Below are positions 17,605-26,042 of a stretch of DNA of 64,000 nucleotides, in pieces. How positions within the stretch are numbered: the stretch's first letter is position 1; every line of letters starts with the position of its first letter. Source of the DNA: Marinobacter sp. F4218 (GTDB taxonomy: Bacteria; Pseudomonadota; Gammaproteobacteria; Pseudomonadales; Oleiphilaceae); NCBI RefSeq assembly GCF_019443085.1, contig NZ_JAHZIL010000003.1:1860001-1924000 (forward strand), in the 5' to 3' direction. The notes beneath the pieces were generated by a model. That model was not told where the DNA came from. It worked only from the letters and a program-made list of their open reading frames with translations, and ran no database searches. A program made the position numbers and the translations under genes.

Positions 17605-18807
17605 TCAGCTTTCGGGTTGGCCCTTTTTTCGTTCCAGGTCGAGGGTGAAGGCCAGGGGTAGCACCAGCAGGGCGTAGGCGATCATCACCATCAGGGCGTG
17701 CCGGGCGTCGCCGGTCCAGTCGGCCAGGACGCCGCCGAGCATGGGCACGGTGAAGGCAACGGTGTAGCCCACCAGGAAGGTGCCGGCGGACAGTCGGCCG
17801 GTTTCAGCGGGGGAGACGACCAGGGGCGGTATGGCCACGAGCAGGATCAGCAGCATGCCGGCGACCAGGCTCATGAGGGTGGCGCTTACGATCGACCACC
17901 AGCCGCTGGATAGGACGGCAACGATCGCGCCGAGAATGGCGACGCTGGCCAGGGTGGCGATGACTCCGGGGCGGCCGACCCAGTAGCGGGCCATTTTCAG
18001 CATGGTCAGGGAGGCGAAAACCTGGGCCAGGTTGTACCAGAACAGGGCATCCGGGAGTCGTTCGAACTGGCCCTGGTACTGCAGCAGGTTGCCCATGTAG
18101 GCGTTAAGGCCGAAGAACAGGGAGCCGGACAGTCCGAGCAACAGGCCGACTCGGAGGGTCAGGGGATTGTTCCAGTCCGGCAGCCAGGCCACGTCGCGCA
18201 CGGGCCGAGCCCGGTCCCGCTTGGGCAGGAACAGCGCCCCGGCCACCAGCAATGCCGGCAGGGACCAGGCCAGCAGCGTTGCGCGCCAGCTGTTGTCCAG
18301 CAACGGCATGAGCACCGGCAGGGTGATGCCGGCGCCAATGAACTCGCCCATGAGCATGCCGTTCATGTAGATCGCCGTACCCAGCGCCAGGTGATGTGGC
18401 TCCAGCCACCGGGGCAGCAAGGCCGGCAGGGCCGGTTGCATCATGGACACGCCAAGCCCCATCACGGCACTGGCCACCATCAGGGTCAGGGTATCGGGGA
18501 CCAGGCCGCGGCCGGCGGAGCCGATCACCATGATGACCAGGGCCAGGGCCAGGGTATTGCGTGGCCCGAGGCGGGCTATCGACAGGGAGCCGGGCATGGA
18601 GCCCACGGCGAGCATCAGGATCGGTAAGGTCGTCAGGGCCCCGGTCAGGGCCTGGGACAGGGCCAGTTCATCGCTGATGAAGGGCGCCAGGGGTGGCGCC
18701 ACCAGGATCGGAATCCGGAGATACACACCGGCCAGCCAAAGCAAGACCGCCACCGGCAGCAGTCGGGCTGGCGGTGGCGGTGCGGGTGCGGCTCCGGTTT
18801 CAGCCAC
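17605..18807 (-). CDS. CynX/NimT family MFS transporter
   Basis: This is a 400-residue, 12-helix major facilitator of the cyanate/nitroimidazole (CynX/NimT) group. Typical features are LPILMLAVGSMPGSLSIARLG and MQPALPALLPRWLEPHHLALG. The ATG lies nine bases after the ectoine synthase stop, so the two are very likely co-transcribed. That makes transport of ectoine, its precursor or a related compatible solute a reasonable guess, although the family more often handles small anions or acids. No direct evidence fixes the substrate. Confidence 0.85.
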   Translation of the reverse strand: MAETGAAPAPPPPARLLPVAVLLWLAGVYLRIPILVAPPLAPFISDELALSQALTGALTTLPILMLAVGSMPGSLSIARLGPRNTLALALVIMVIGSAGRGLVPDTLTLMVASAVMGLGVSMMQPALPALLPRWLEPHHLALGTAIYMNGMLMGEFIGAGITLPVLMPLLDNSWRATLLAWSLPALLVAGALFLPKRDRARPVRDVAWLPDWNNPLTLRVGLLLGLSGSLFFGLNAYMGNLLQYQGQFERLPDALFWYNLAQVFASLTMLKMARYWVGRPGVIATLASVAILGAIVAVLSSGWWSIVSATLMSLVAGMLLILLVAIPPLVVSPAETGRLSAGTFLVGYTVAFTVPMLGGVLADWTGDARHALMVMIAYALLVLPLAFTLDLERKKGQPES

Positions 18808-18816
18808 GGGCGAGGA

Positions 18817-19212
18817 TCAGTCTTCGCCGGTATCCGGAAGGTAAGCGCCGTCTTCGTCGTGGACTTCGCGGCCGGTGACCGGCGGATTGAATGCACAGAT
18901 CAGTCGCATGTCTTCGGTGCCACCGTACAAGGTGTGCTGATCGTGCTTGTCGAGTGCGTACAGGGTACCGTCTGTGATCTCGTGGGTTTCACCGGTCGCC
19001 TTGTCCAGAATTTTGCCGTTGCCGGCAACGCAATAAACGGCTTCCAGGTGATGCTTGTACCAGAGGTTCAGTTCGGCGCCTGCCGGGATGATGGTCTCGT
19101 GAAACGAGAATCCCATGCCGTCCTTCTTCAGCAGCATCCGGCGACTGGTCCAGCCCGGACCCGTCACTTCCCGCTCGGTACCGATGATGTCTTGCACTCG
19201 TACAATCTTCAT
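18817..19212 (-). CDS. ectC: L-ectoine synthase, stand-alone gene
   Basis: EctC is a cupin enzyme that cyclises N-gamma-acetyl-2,4-diaminobutyrate to ectoine, an osmoprotectant. With the ATG at 19212 the protein has 131 residues, and the three residues known to bind the iron in characterised EctC (Glu57, Tyr85, His93) fall at exactly those positions: [13 protein letters not shown] and DQHTLY. The competing ATG six bases upstream touches the AGGA ribosome site, whereas 19212 is spaced six bases from it. The usual partners ectA and ectB are absent; neighbours are an MFS permease downstream and a GTPase gene upstream. Confidence 0.93.
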   Translation of the reverse strand: MKIVRVQDIIGTEREVTGPGWTSRRMLLKKDGMGFSFHETIIPAGAELNLWYKHHLEAVYCVAGNGKILDKATGETHEITDGTLYALDKHDQHTLYGGTEDMRLICAFNPPVTGREVHDEDGAYLPDTGED

Positions 19213-19262
19213 TAGCATTCCTCATTGTGTGATGGAATAGCCATACAGTATAAACATCCCTT

Positions 19263-20693
19263 TCAGGTCCGGTTCAACCGCCAATCCTCGTAAGCGACCA
19301 TGCCCTGCTCGATGGCAGCGATGAATTTCTGACGCTGCCGGTCATCAAGCGGCCGGCCCTTTCGGCGTTTGTCGAAGGCCTGCTGGATATCCTGCCGGCA
19401 CTTTCTGTCGAGGCTTTCGAGCCAGTGGTGATCTGCCGGTTCCAGGTCCAGAAGGTCCCGTCCGGCGTGGTTGCGTTGGCTGATATGCCACCAGTGATCC
19501 ACGGCCCTCCCTAGTACAACATAGCCGAACTGGCTGTCCTGTACAGGGCCGAAGGTGGCAGTTTTCAATCCATCCTGCAGGACTCCGATGTTCAACGCCG
19601 GCAGTGCCAGCCGGTCACCGTAGAGATAGCTGCCGGCGGCACCGATCAAACCGCCGACCAGGGCACCGGCACCCAGGGAATGGCCCAGGGTCAGCGCATC
19701 GATACCGGCACCGCTGACCGCGCCGGCACCGAATCCGGCGGTGGCCAGGTAGCGCTTGCCCACGGCCCAGTGCTTGCGGCTGTCCTCGGAAAACAGGTCA
19801 TGGTCACTGTGCCACTGCAGCTCGGCCTCCTGGCGCTGAATGCGCTGATGCTGGTACAGGTGTTCGATGTTGATGCGCAGGGTCTGTTCCCGTTGTCGCT
19901 GGTGCCGGTACCAGCGTTGGCGCAGCTGCCCGGCGAGGTCCGCGTCGTTGGTTCCGGCGACCTGGTCGAGGGTCAGGGTGCGTTTCTCCCGGTACGCCAT
20001 CATGTCTTCCAGGGCCCTGGCAATCAGTGCCGCTGACTGTTGCCGGCGTTTCCGGCGCTGGTCGGAAAGAAACTCCGTCGCCTGCGCCAGGGGGTGTTCC
20101 CAGGTGGGTTCAAGCTGGCCAAACGCCCGCAACAGGCTGAGATGTTGCTCGAACGGGGCACGAACAGCGTTGAACTTCCTTACAACCTGAAAGAACTGGC
20201 CGAGTGCCGCCTGCCAGGTGTCACTGTGGTCATCGGTGCCAATGCTGTTGATCAGGGCGAGACTGGGGCGTCCGGTCCATCGCAGGATGGTCATCTCTGC
20301 TTCGTGTTCGGCGCTGTAGGGCACCGAGCCGTCCACCACATAGATGATGCCGGCACCGTCGACCAGTGGCGCCAGGAGTTCGCACTCATCGGTGAACCGT
20401 CCGTCGCCCTGGTGTTGGGTGACAAAGGCCCGGACGGTTTCGGCATGATCGGAGGCGGACACGCTGTGGGCCTGAAGCCACTCCAGTACCCGGCGCGGGC
20501 GCTGGAAGCCCGGGGTGTCCACCAGGGTGTACAGGGCCCGACCGTCGACGCTCAGTGGATACGCCTGTCGCTGGCGGGTGGTGCCCGGCTCGAGGGCAAT
20601 GGCTATGGCATCGTTCTGGGACAGGGTTGCCACAACGCTGGATTTGCCCTTGTTGGGGTGGCCGACCACGGCAAACACGGGGGCGGAGTTCAT
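19263..20693 (-). CDS. GTPase with DUF3482 domain
   Basis: This 476-residue protein starts with a TrmE/Era-type small GTPase domain: G1 loop GHPNKGKSS at about residue 10 and G3 DTPGFQ near 63. The usual NKxD specificity motif is not clear; the segment there reads ALINSIGTDDHSD, so the nucleotide preference is uncertain. A DUF3482 region follows, with a glycine-rich hydrophobic stretch (residues about 320-370) that looks membrane-active. The start ATG overlaps the stop of the DUF2868 gene (ATGA), so the pair is translationally coupled. No function is established. Confidence 0.85.
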   Translation of the reverse strand: MNSAPVFAVVGHPNKGKSSVVATLSQNDAIAIALEPGTTRQRQAYPLSVDGRALYTLVDTPGFQRPRRVLEWLQAHSVSASDHAETVRAFVTQHQGDGRFTDECELLAPLVDGAGIIYVVDGSVPYSAEHEAEMTILRWTGRPSLALINSIGTDDHSDTWQAALGQFFQVVRKFNAVRAPFEQHLSLLRAFGQLEPTWEHPLAQATEFLSDQRRKRRQQSAALIARALEDMMAYREKRTLTLDQVAGTNDADLAGQLRQRWYRHQRQREQTLRINIEHLYQHQRIQRQEAELQWHSDHDLFSEDSRKHWAVGKRYLATAGFGAGAVSGAGIDALTLGHSLGAGALVGGLIGAAGSYLYGDRLALPALNIGVLQDGLKTATFGPVQDSQFGYVVLGRAVDHWWHISQRNHAGRDLLDLEPADHHWLESLDRKCRQDIQQAFDKRRKGRPLDDRQRQKFIAAIEQGMVAYEDWRLNRT

Positions 20694-22102
20694 ACCAGGT
20701 CTCCCTGGTCGGCATAGGGGGGGCGCCACTCGAGGCTGGGTACGCTGACACCGACAAAGTCCTCACCGACGCGGTCTGCGAAGCGCAGCCACTGCCGAAG
20801 CTGGTGGGCTTCCGGTTCTTTCCGGGCGTCCAGACCCAGGGGTACGAGGGCTACCCGGGTGCCCCGGGGCCAGAGCTCTCGGGCGGCGGTGAGGAAGTCC
20901 TGCAGCTCTCCGGTCGGAGGCTCCCAACTGCGGGTGACGACAAGGACCGCCTGGTCCGGACCTTGCCGGAGCCATTCTTCGATCTGGCTCAGCGCTTTCT
21001 GATCGTCCTCCAGACTCGCCGCCCCGCCGGCCTGAAGCATCCGCGTGGTCGCGCCGGTGAGGGTCCGTGGCAGTTCGGGTTCACCGGCGCCGGCCCAGCT
21101 CAGCAGGATGTCGCTGTCCGGAAGTGGCTGCACGTTCGTCCGGGTTCCGGTGTCCGGCATATCTGCGGCATCATTATGCTGACTGCCGGTGTCCAGGCTC
21201 GGGGTTTCCATCCGGTACATCAGCGCATGCATGCCGGGATGGTCTGCCAGCAGCTGCCTCGCGCGGCGACGTACGAGTGCCACCGAGACCAGGGTCAGCA
21301 GGCCTCTCGGCAGAAGGACCCAGGTTGTCCAGAGCATGGTGACGAAGGGCCACCACTGGCCCCAACGCTGGGGTTCGATCGCGCCGGCCCCGATGTCCGC
21401 CCGGAAGAACCGCGTCGCTTCAACCAGGGCCAGCTCGGGTACCGCCGCCGGCCACAGCCAGCCCCAGGGGGTCGCTATCGCCACCACAAGCCGGTGATAG
21501 CCGGGTGCGCTGGTTTCCAGGGTGGTGCTCCACCCGAACGCCAGATCCTGAACCACCACCATGACCAGCAGGGTCAGCAGTCCGGTCAGCGCGAAACCGA
21601 GCCCACCGAAGTGCGCCGCCCGGGCCATAAGAACCGGGTTCAGGCGGCTGACCATCCCGGTTCTGCCCCGTGGGATAATCCGGTGCGCCAGCCACCGCCA
21701 GGGTTGCCAGCCCACCAGTGCCTGGGCCGTGGTAAACAGCGCCAGAAACAGCTGAAGGACCACAAAGGCCAGAAAGACCGTGATGTTGATGCGCTGTCCG
21801 CCGTCGTAGAACAGCAGGCCGAGCATCGTCAGCATGCCCAGCAGAACGCCAGCGGTGGCAAAGCCGGCATTGATCCGGCTCCAGAGCCGGCCAGTGGTGT
21901 CCGCGATGGACGGGTGATTGCCAGGACCGCTCAGCCGCGCCATGTGCTCGAGCCAGAGCCGGGCATCCGGGATTTCGCCCCGCTGCTCGCAACTCAGGGC
22001 AAACTTGCGGTCCCGGCGATGGAGGAAGGCCGGTGGCTGATCCTGGTCCCGCTGGCTGCGGGCGTCGAACTCCAGCAACAGGTGGAGGGGGCTTTCGGTC
22101 AT
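20690..22102 (-). CDS. DUF2868 membrane protein
   Basis: This is a protein of about 470 residues with a soluble N-terminus, several transmembrane helices between roughly residues 65 and 290, and a soluble C-terminal domain that may be Rossmann-like (ILLSWAGAGEPELP, then AVLVVTRSWEPPTGE). Proteins of this family are usually encoded just before a DUF3482 GTPase, as here. The pairing suggests a membrane complex controlled by the GTPase; the process is unknown. The ATG at 22102 is chosen because the longer upstream frame is not protein-like. Confidence 0.82.
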   Translation of the reverse strand: MTESPLHLLLEFDARSQRDQDQPPAFLHRRDRKFALSCEQRGEIPDARLWLEHMARLSGPGNHPSIADTTGRLWSRINAGFATAGVLLGMLTMLGLLFYDGGQRINITVFLAFVVLQLFLALFTTAQALVGWQPWRWLAHRIIPRGRTGMVSRLNPVLMARAAHFGGLGFALTGLLTLLVMVVVQDLAFGWSTTLETSAPGYHRLVVAIATPWGWLWPAAVPELALVEATRFFRADIGAGAIEPQRWGQWWPFVTMLWTTWVLLPRGLLTLVSVALVRRRARQLLADHPGMHALMYRMETPSLDTGSQHNDAADMPDTGTRTNVQPLPDSDILLSWAGAGEPELPRTLTGATTRMLQAGGAASLEDDQKALSQIEEWLRQGPDQAVLVVTRSWEPPTGELQDFLTAARELWPRGTRVALVPLGLDARKEPEAHQLRQWLRFADRVGEDFVGVSVPSLEWRPPYADQGDLV

Positions 22103-22189
22103 GCAGTATCCCGGTGGTGAATTCGGTGTCTCGTCCTTTGATGCTAGGATATAGGGATTCCGGCTACCGATACCAGATAACGAGCTCCC

Positions 22190-22552
22190 ATGCCCCACCA
22201 CCTGATGAACCTGCGCCATGTCCCCGATGATGAAGCGGAGGAGATCCGCGCACTGTTCGAGGCCCACGACGTGCGTTACTACGAGACCCCGCCGAGCCGG
22301 TGGGGGGTCAGCATGGGAGGGTTCTGGGTTCACGACGATGACGAGGCGGCCCGGGCCCGGGCATTGCTCAATGAGTATCAGCAACAGCGTCTTGAGACCC
22401 AGCGTCAGGCGTTCCGGGAACGCCTGGCAGCCGGCGAAGGCAGTGGTATCTGGTCAATGATCCGGCGGCGTCCCGTGCGCACACTGGCCGCGGTGGTGGC
22501 GGTGGTTGTGATCGCCGGCATCAGCCTCCTGCCCTTCCTTCGGATCGGCTAG
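22190..22552 (+). CDS. DUF6164 family protein
   Basis: This 120-residue protein combines an N-terminal soluble domain (LRHVPDDEAEEIRALFEAHD, then YYETPPSRWGVSMGGFWV) with a single C-terminal transmembrane helix (about residues 97-115). The soluble part resembles small two-subunit signal-binding domains found in DUF2007-like proteins. Function is unknown. It diverges from the DUF2868 gene, and its 3' end overlaps the opposing esterase gene by 32 bases. Confidence 0.78.
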   Translation: MPHHLMNLRHVPDDEAEEIRALFEAHDVRYYETPPSRWGVSMGGFWVHDDDEAARARALLNEYQQQRLETQRQAFRERLAAGEGSGIWSMIRRRPVRTLAAVVAVVVIAGISLLPFLRIG

Positions 22553-23462
22553 CGCCGGTTCCCTCCCTTGTGCCCTGTCTCACCAGAAACTGAATGGCCT
22601 CATCCACGGCGTCACCGGCGGTCAGAAAACTGGTGATGTGGCCCCTTAGGTGCATCTTGAACAGTTCGTTGTCGATGTCATGGGCTGCCAGGGCCTGCTG
22701 GAACCGCTCCGCCTGGCTGAAGGGCACCAGTGCGTCCATGGCGCCGTGAAACAGAAAGACCGGCGGGGTCTGACGGGTGACGTGGGTTATCGGGGAGGCG
22801 TCCCGGTAAACCCCGGGAATCTCCTGCTGCTCGCCCCCGAGGAACTGGCGCAGCAGCGGGCCTGAGTCAAACGCCGTCAGGTCGGCGGGCAGCCCGCCGG
22901 CAACGACGGCCCGGAGCCGGGTGTCCGGCCCGCCGAAGGGCTGGTTCAGTTCACTGTCAGAGCTGGCCACCACAGCCAGCAAGGTCACCAGATGAGCTCC
23001 CGAAGAGAACCCGAAGCCACTGACCGCTGAGGCATCCAGTTGGTACCGGTCCGCGTTGCGGTTCAGCCACGACCGCGCGATTTGCAGGTCGTGGAGTTGC
23101 GCCGGGAAGGTATGGTCCGGCGCAAACCGGTAGTCGATGTTCATAACCGCGAAACCGTGAATGGCCAGTTCCTCGGCGATCCAGTCCATGTCGTCCCGGG
23201 ACCGCCGCTCCCAGCCACCGCCATGCACCAGAAGCACCACCGGCGGCACCGTCCGATCCGGCAGGTAGAGGTCGGCAAACAGTGCCTGCGGCCAGTCGGG
23301 CGGGGAAAACTGCAGGTTCCGCTCTACGGAAAACTGGGCTCGCTCAACGCTCGCGTCCCCACTGGGGGCGTTCTGATGACTGGCACAGCCAGTCAACGCC
23401 AGTACGGCACCGACCAGCAACCCTTCCGTCACCTGCTGTAACCATCCGAACCGGTTCGTCAC
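22521..23462 (-). CDS. alpha/beta-hydrolase esterase lipoprotein
   Basis: This is a predicted outer- or inner-membrane-anchored lipoprotein with an esterase fold of the BD-FAE/hormone-sensitive lipase type. The signal peptide ends in a lipobox LTGC. The hydrolase core shows the oxyanion loop HGGGW, the nucleophile elbow GFGFSSG, the acid in HGAMDALVPF and the histidine near LRGHITSF. I chose the GTG at 23462: it has a strong AGGAGAGGG ribosome site and gives a clean signal peptide, while the open frame upstream is not protein-like. It is divergent from the hydroxybutyrate-oligomer hydrolase gene, and its substrate is unknown. Confidence 0.82.
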   Translation of the reverse strand: MTNRFGWLQQVTEGLLVGAVLALTGCASHQNAPSGDASVERAQFSVERNLQFSPPDWPQALFADLYLPDRTVPPVVLLVHGGGWERRSRDDMDWIAEELAIHGFAVMNIDYRFAPDHTFPAQLHDLQIARSWLNRNADRYQLDASAVSGFGFSSGAHLVTLLAVVASSDSELNQPFGGPDTRLRAVVAGGLPADLTAFDSGPLLRQFLGGEQQEIPGVYRDASPITHVTRQTPPVFLFHGAMDALVPFSQAERFQQALAAHDIDNELFKMHLRGHITSFLTAGDAVDEAIQFLVRQGTREGTGASRSEGRAGG

Positions 23463-23564
23463 CGCTTGCCCTCTCCTGTCTGTCGTTCGAGGCCGTTGGT
23501 CGATTGTACGATCATTGGCGCCTAGCGGATGCGGAGAGGGTATGGGGCACATCGGGGGCGGACT

Positions 23565-23672
23565 TGTCCGGGTTTCAGTACAGTGTCCGGAAGGCAGGAC
23601 GGCCTGGTTGAAAACCGGGTGGTGCCGGTTTCCGGGCCTCACCTGCCGGGGGGGTGTCCGGAAACCCGGATT
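23565..23672 (+). promoter_or_regulatory. three activator-site copies before the oligomer hydrolase
   Basis: Three 18-bp partial palindromes lie upstream of a sigma-54 promoter: TGTCCGGGTTTCAGTACA (23565-23582), TGTCCGGAAGGCAGGACG (23584-23601) and TGTCCGGAAACCCGGATT (23655-23672). They share the pattern TGTCC(G/T)G-N4-C(A/C)G(G/T)A with three sites before the TRAP operon at 27484-27564. They are the likely upstream activating sequences for the sigma-54 activator encoded at 26043. Confidence 0.75.
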
Positions 23673-23733
23673 AATTTGTACGGTTTTCGAGCAGGGTTTC
23701 TGGTTTCCTATAGAAAACAGTGTCTTGGGCAAT

Positions 23734-23749
23734 TGGCACAGGATACGCA
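23734..23749 (+). promoter_or_regulatory. sigma-54 (-24/-12) promoter for the oligomer hydrolase
   Basis: TGGCACAGGATACGCA has the invariant GG and GC dinucleotides of a sigma-54 promoter with correct spacing. A start of transcription near 23760 would leave a leader of about 60 bases. It lies 62 bp after the last activator site. Confidence 0.75.
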
Positions 23750-23819
23750 TGGGGAGTTCCGCAGGGCTCGGCCCGGGGGTCGGTGCCTGTTCGTCAAAAA
23801 CAACAAACAAGGAACGACC

Positions 23820-25925
23820 ATGAAACGAATAATGCTGGGCACCGTCATCGGTGTCTCCGTGTTTGCCTCAAGTGCCTGGGCGACCAACAATCCCGCCCTC
23901 AACACATTGCCCGGGTTTATCCAGGGCGAAATCGCACAGACCGCATATGATGGTATCACCGACGACCTGCTGACGGCAGGGCTCGGTGCTTCCGGCCTCG
24001 CCGGTCCCGCTCCGGTGTTCAACGATGTGCTCGCGCCAACCCCTGCTGAACTCCGGCGTTTGGCGATCTACAACAATTACCGGGCGCTGGTCGATACCGT
24101 GCCGGGTGGTGGCTACGGCACCTTTTTCGGGCCCGGTGTCGGCGCGGCGGGTGAAGGCTTGATTTCAGGCGAGGAATACCTTGCCTACATGACCGTGCCG
24201 GGCAGCGACGTGCCGGTGATTGTGATGGCCCAGGTGCCGGACAGCTTCGATCCCGCTAACGCCTGTATGGTGACCGCGCCCTCTTCCGGCTCGCGGGGCA
24301 TCTACGGGGCCATCGGCACGTCCGGCGAGTGGGGCCTGAAAAAGGGCTGTGCGGTGGTTTACACGGACAAGGGCACCGGAACCGGCTCCCATAACCTGGA
24401 AACCGATTCGGCCCAACGCCGCAATGGCACGCTGACCGATGCGGATGAGCCCGTGCAGTTCCGTGCGGATTTGTCGGATACCGCCCGCGGAGATTTCAGC
24501 GCGCTCTGGCCGGACCGGTTTGCCTTCAAGCACGCCCATTCCAAGGTCAACCCGGAGGCGGATTGGGGCCAGCACGTGCTGCAGTCCATCGAATTTGGCT
24601 TTTACGTGCTCAATGAGCGATTCGGGCGGCCACTGCCCAATGGTGAAACCCTGATTACCATCAAGCCGGAAAACACGGTGGTCATCGCGTCCAGCGTTTC
24701 CAACGGGGGTGGTTCCTCGGTCCGGGCGGCGGAGCAGGATCACCGAGGCCTGATTGACGGGGTCGCGGTATCGGAGCCGAACGTGAACCCCCGGGTGGAT
24801 ACCAGCTTTACCATTCGCCAGGGCGACGGGCCGGTGATCACCGAGCACAGCCGGAGTCTGCTGGATTACACCACAGCGCTGGCGGTGTATCAGGGCTGCG
24901 CCAACCTGGCGCCGGCGATACGCGATACCGCACCCTTGAATGCCGTGTTCAACTCACCGGTTGTGGATGAGAACATCTGCAATTCCCTGGCGAACAAGGG
25001 GCTGGTTACCGGGGCCACCCTGGATGAGCGGGCCACCGACGCGCTGCGGATTCTCAATGAGAACTTCGGTATCCAGCCGGAGCAGAACCTGCTGGCGCCG
25101 GTGCACTTCGGCCTGGCGGTGGCTCAGAGCATTTCCATGACTTACGCCAACGCCTACGGCCGGGCCGGTGTGGAGGATCGGGTGTGCGGCCTCAGTATGG
25201 CGGCAACCGATGCTTCCGGCGCCGTGACGCCTCTGGCCCCGGCGGCCGAGGCGGCACTGTTCTCCGCCAGCAACGGTATTCCGCCGACAGCGGGCGTTAA
25301 CCTGGTCTACGACGGTGCCCTCGGGCAGCCCACCCATCTTGCCGCCAGTGCCTCACCCAGTTCCAGTCAGCTGGATTACGGCCTGGACGCGTTGCTTTGC
25401 CTGAGAAGCCTGGCCCAGGGCAGTGATGCGGTCACCGGTGGCGCACTCAGTGGCGATGCCGCAGCCCTGGCGGATGCCATCGCCATGGGCATCTCGGAGG
25501 TGCGGGCGTCCGGTGACCTGCACGGCAAACCGGCGGTGTTTGTGACCGGGCGGGCGGATGCGATCCTGCCCATCAACCACACCTCGCGTCCGTACTTCGG
25601 ATTGAACCAGCGGGTTGAGGGCCAGAAAAGCAACCTGCGCTACTACGAAATCCTCAACGCCCACCACCTGGATGTGTTGAACGGGTTTCCCGGGTTCGCA
25701 GACCGCTATGTGCCCCTGCACCACTACTACTTCCAGGCGCTGGACCTGGTGTGGGCGAAGCTGACGGACCGGCAGCACTTGCCGCCGAGCCAGGTGGTCC
25801 GGACGGTACCCCGTGGTGCCATCACCACGCCACTGACCGAGGCCAACCTCCCTGCGATCAGTGCCGACCCCGCAGCGACCGACCGTATCCGCTTCGTGGA
25901 TAACCAGCTGCGCATTCCGGAGTAA
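23820..25925 (+). CDS. D-(-)-3-hydroxybutyrate oligomer hydrolase, exported
   Basis: This enzyme cleaves dimers and oligomers of 3-hydroxybutyrate, products of polyhydroxybutyrate breakdown, to monomers. The 701-residue protein starts with a signal peptide ending in AWA, so it acts in the periplasm or outside the cell. The nucleophile region [20 protein letters not shown] and the later segment [13 protein letters not shown] fit the 3HB-oligomer hydrolase family, and the length is typical. The ATG at 23820 follows AAGGAA; longer frames extend into the control region. A sigma-54 promoter and the genes downstream (activator, TRAP transporter, dehydrogenase, CoA ligase) place it in a 3-hydroxybutyrate utilisation system. 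Confidence 0.88.
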   Translation: MKRIMLGTVIGVSVFASSAWATNNPALNTLPGFIQGEIAQTAYDGITDDLLTAGLGASGLAGPAPVFNDVLAPTPAELRRLAIYNNYRALVDTVPGGGYGTFFGPGVGAAGEGLISGEEYLAYMTVPGSDVPVIVMAQVPDSFDPANACMVTAPSSGSRGIYGAIGTSGEWGLKKGCAVVYTDKGTGTGSHNLETDSAQRRNGTLTDADEPVQFRADLSDTARGDFSALWPDRFAFKHAHSKVNPEADWGQHVLQSIEFGFYVLNERFGRPLPNGETLITIKPENTVVIASSVSNGGGSSVRAAEQDHRGLIDGVAVSEPNVNPRVDTSFTIRQGDGPVITEHSRSLLDYTTALAVYQGCANLAPAIRDTAPLNAVFNSPVVDENICNSLANKGLVTGATLDERATDALRILNENFGIQPEQNLLAPVHFGLAVAQSISMTYANAYGRAGVEDRVCGLSMAATDASGAVTPLAPAAEAALFSASNGIPPTAGVNLVYDGALGQPTHLAASASPSSSQLDYGLDALLCLRSLAQGSDAVTGGALSGDAAALADAIAMGISEVRASGDLHGKPAVFVTGRADAILPINHTSRPYFGLNQRVEGQKSNLRYYEILNAHHLDVLNGFPGFADRYVPLHHYYFQALDLVWAKLTDRQHLPPSQVVRTVPRGAITTPLTEANLPAISADPAATDRIRFVDNQLRIPE

Positions 25926-25939
25926 GGCTCCGGCCCACC

Positions 25940-25965
25940 GCCGCCCTGTTCAGTTTCGGGGCGGC
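25940..25965 (+). terminator. GC-rich hairpin after the oligomer hydrolase
   Basis: GCCGCCC (25940-25946) pairs with GGGCGGC (25959-25965). The following sequence has only a short T run, so termination here is likely but weak. Confidence 0.4.
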
Positions 25966-26042
25966 TCCGTTTGCCCCCGCCTCAGGGGGCCCATATACTT
26001 CCGTGACTGCATCCGGGACTGCCGGGTGCGTGGGGTTTTACC

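Larger units (their letters stand above)
23463..23819. other. 357-bp control region between the esterase and the oligomer hydrolase
   Basis: No gene is apparent. The region carries three 18-bp activator-like sites and a sigma-54 promoter reading toward the oligomer hydrolase (listed separately), plus the ribosome site of the divergent esterase gene. Confidence 0.7.
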
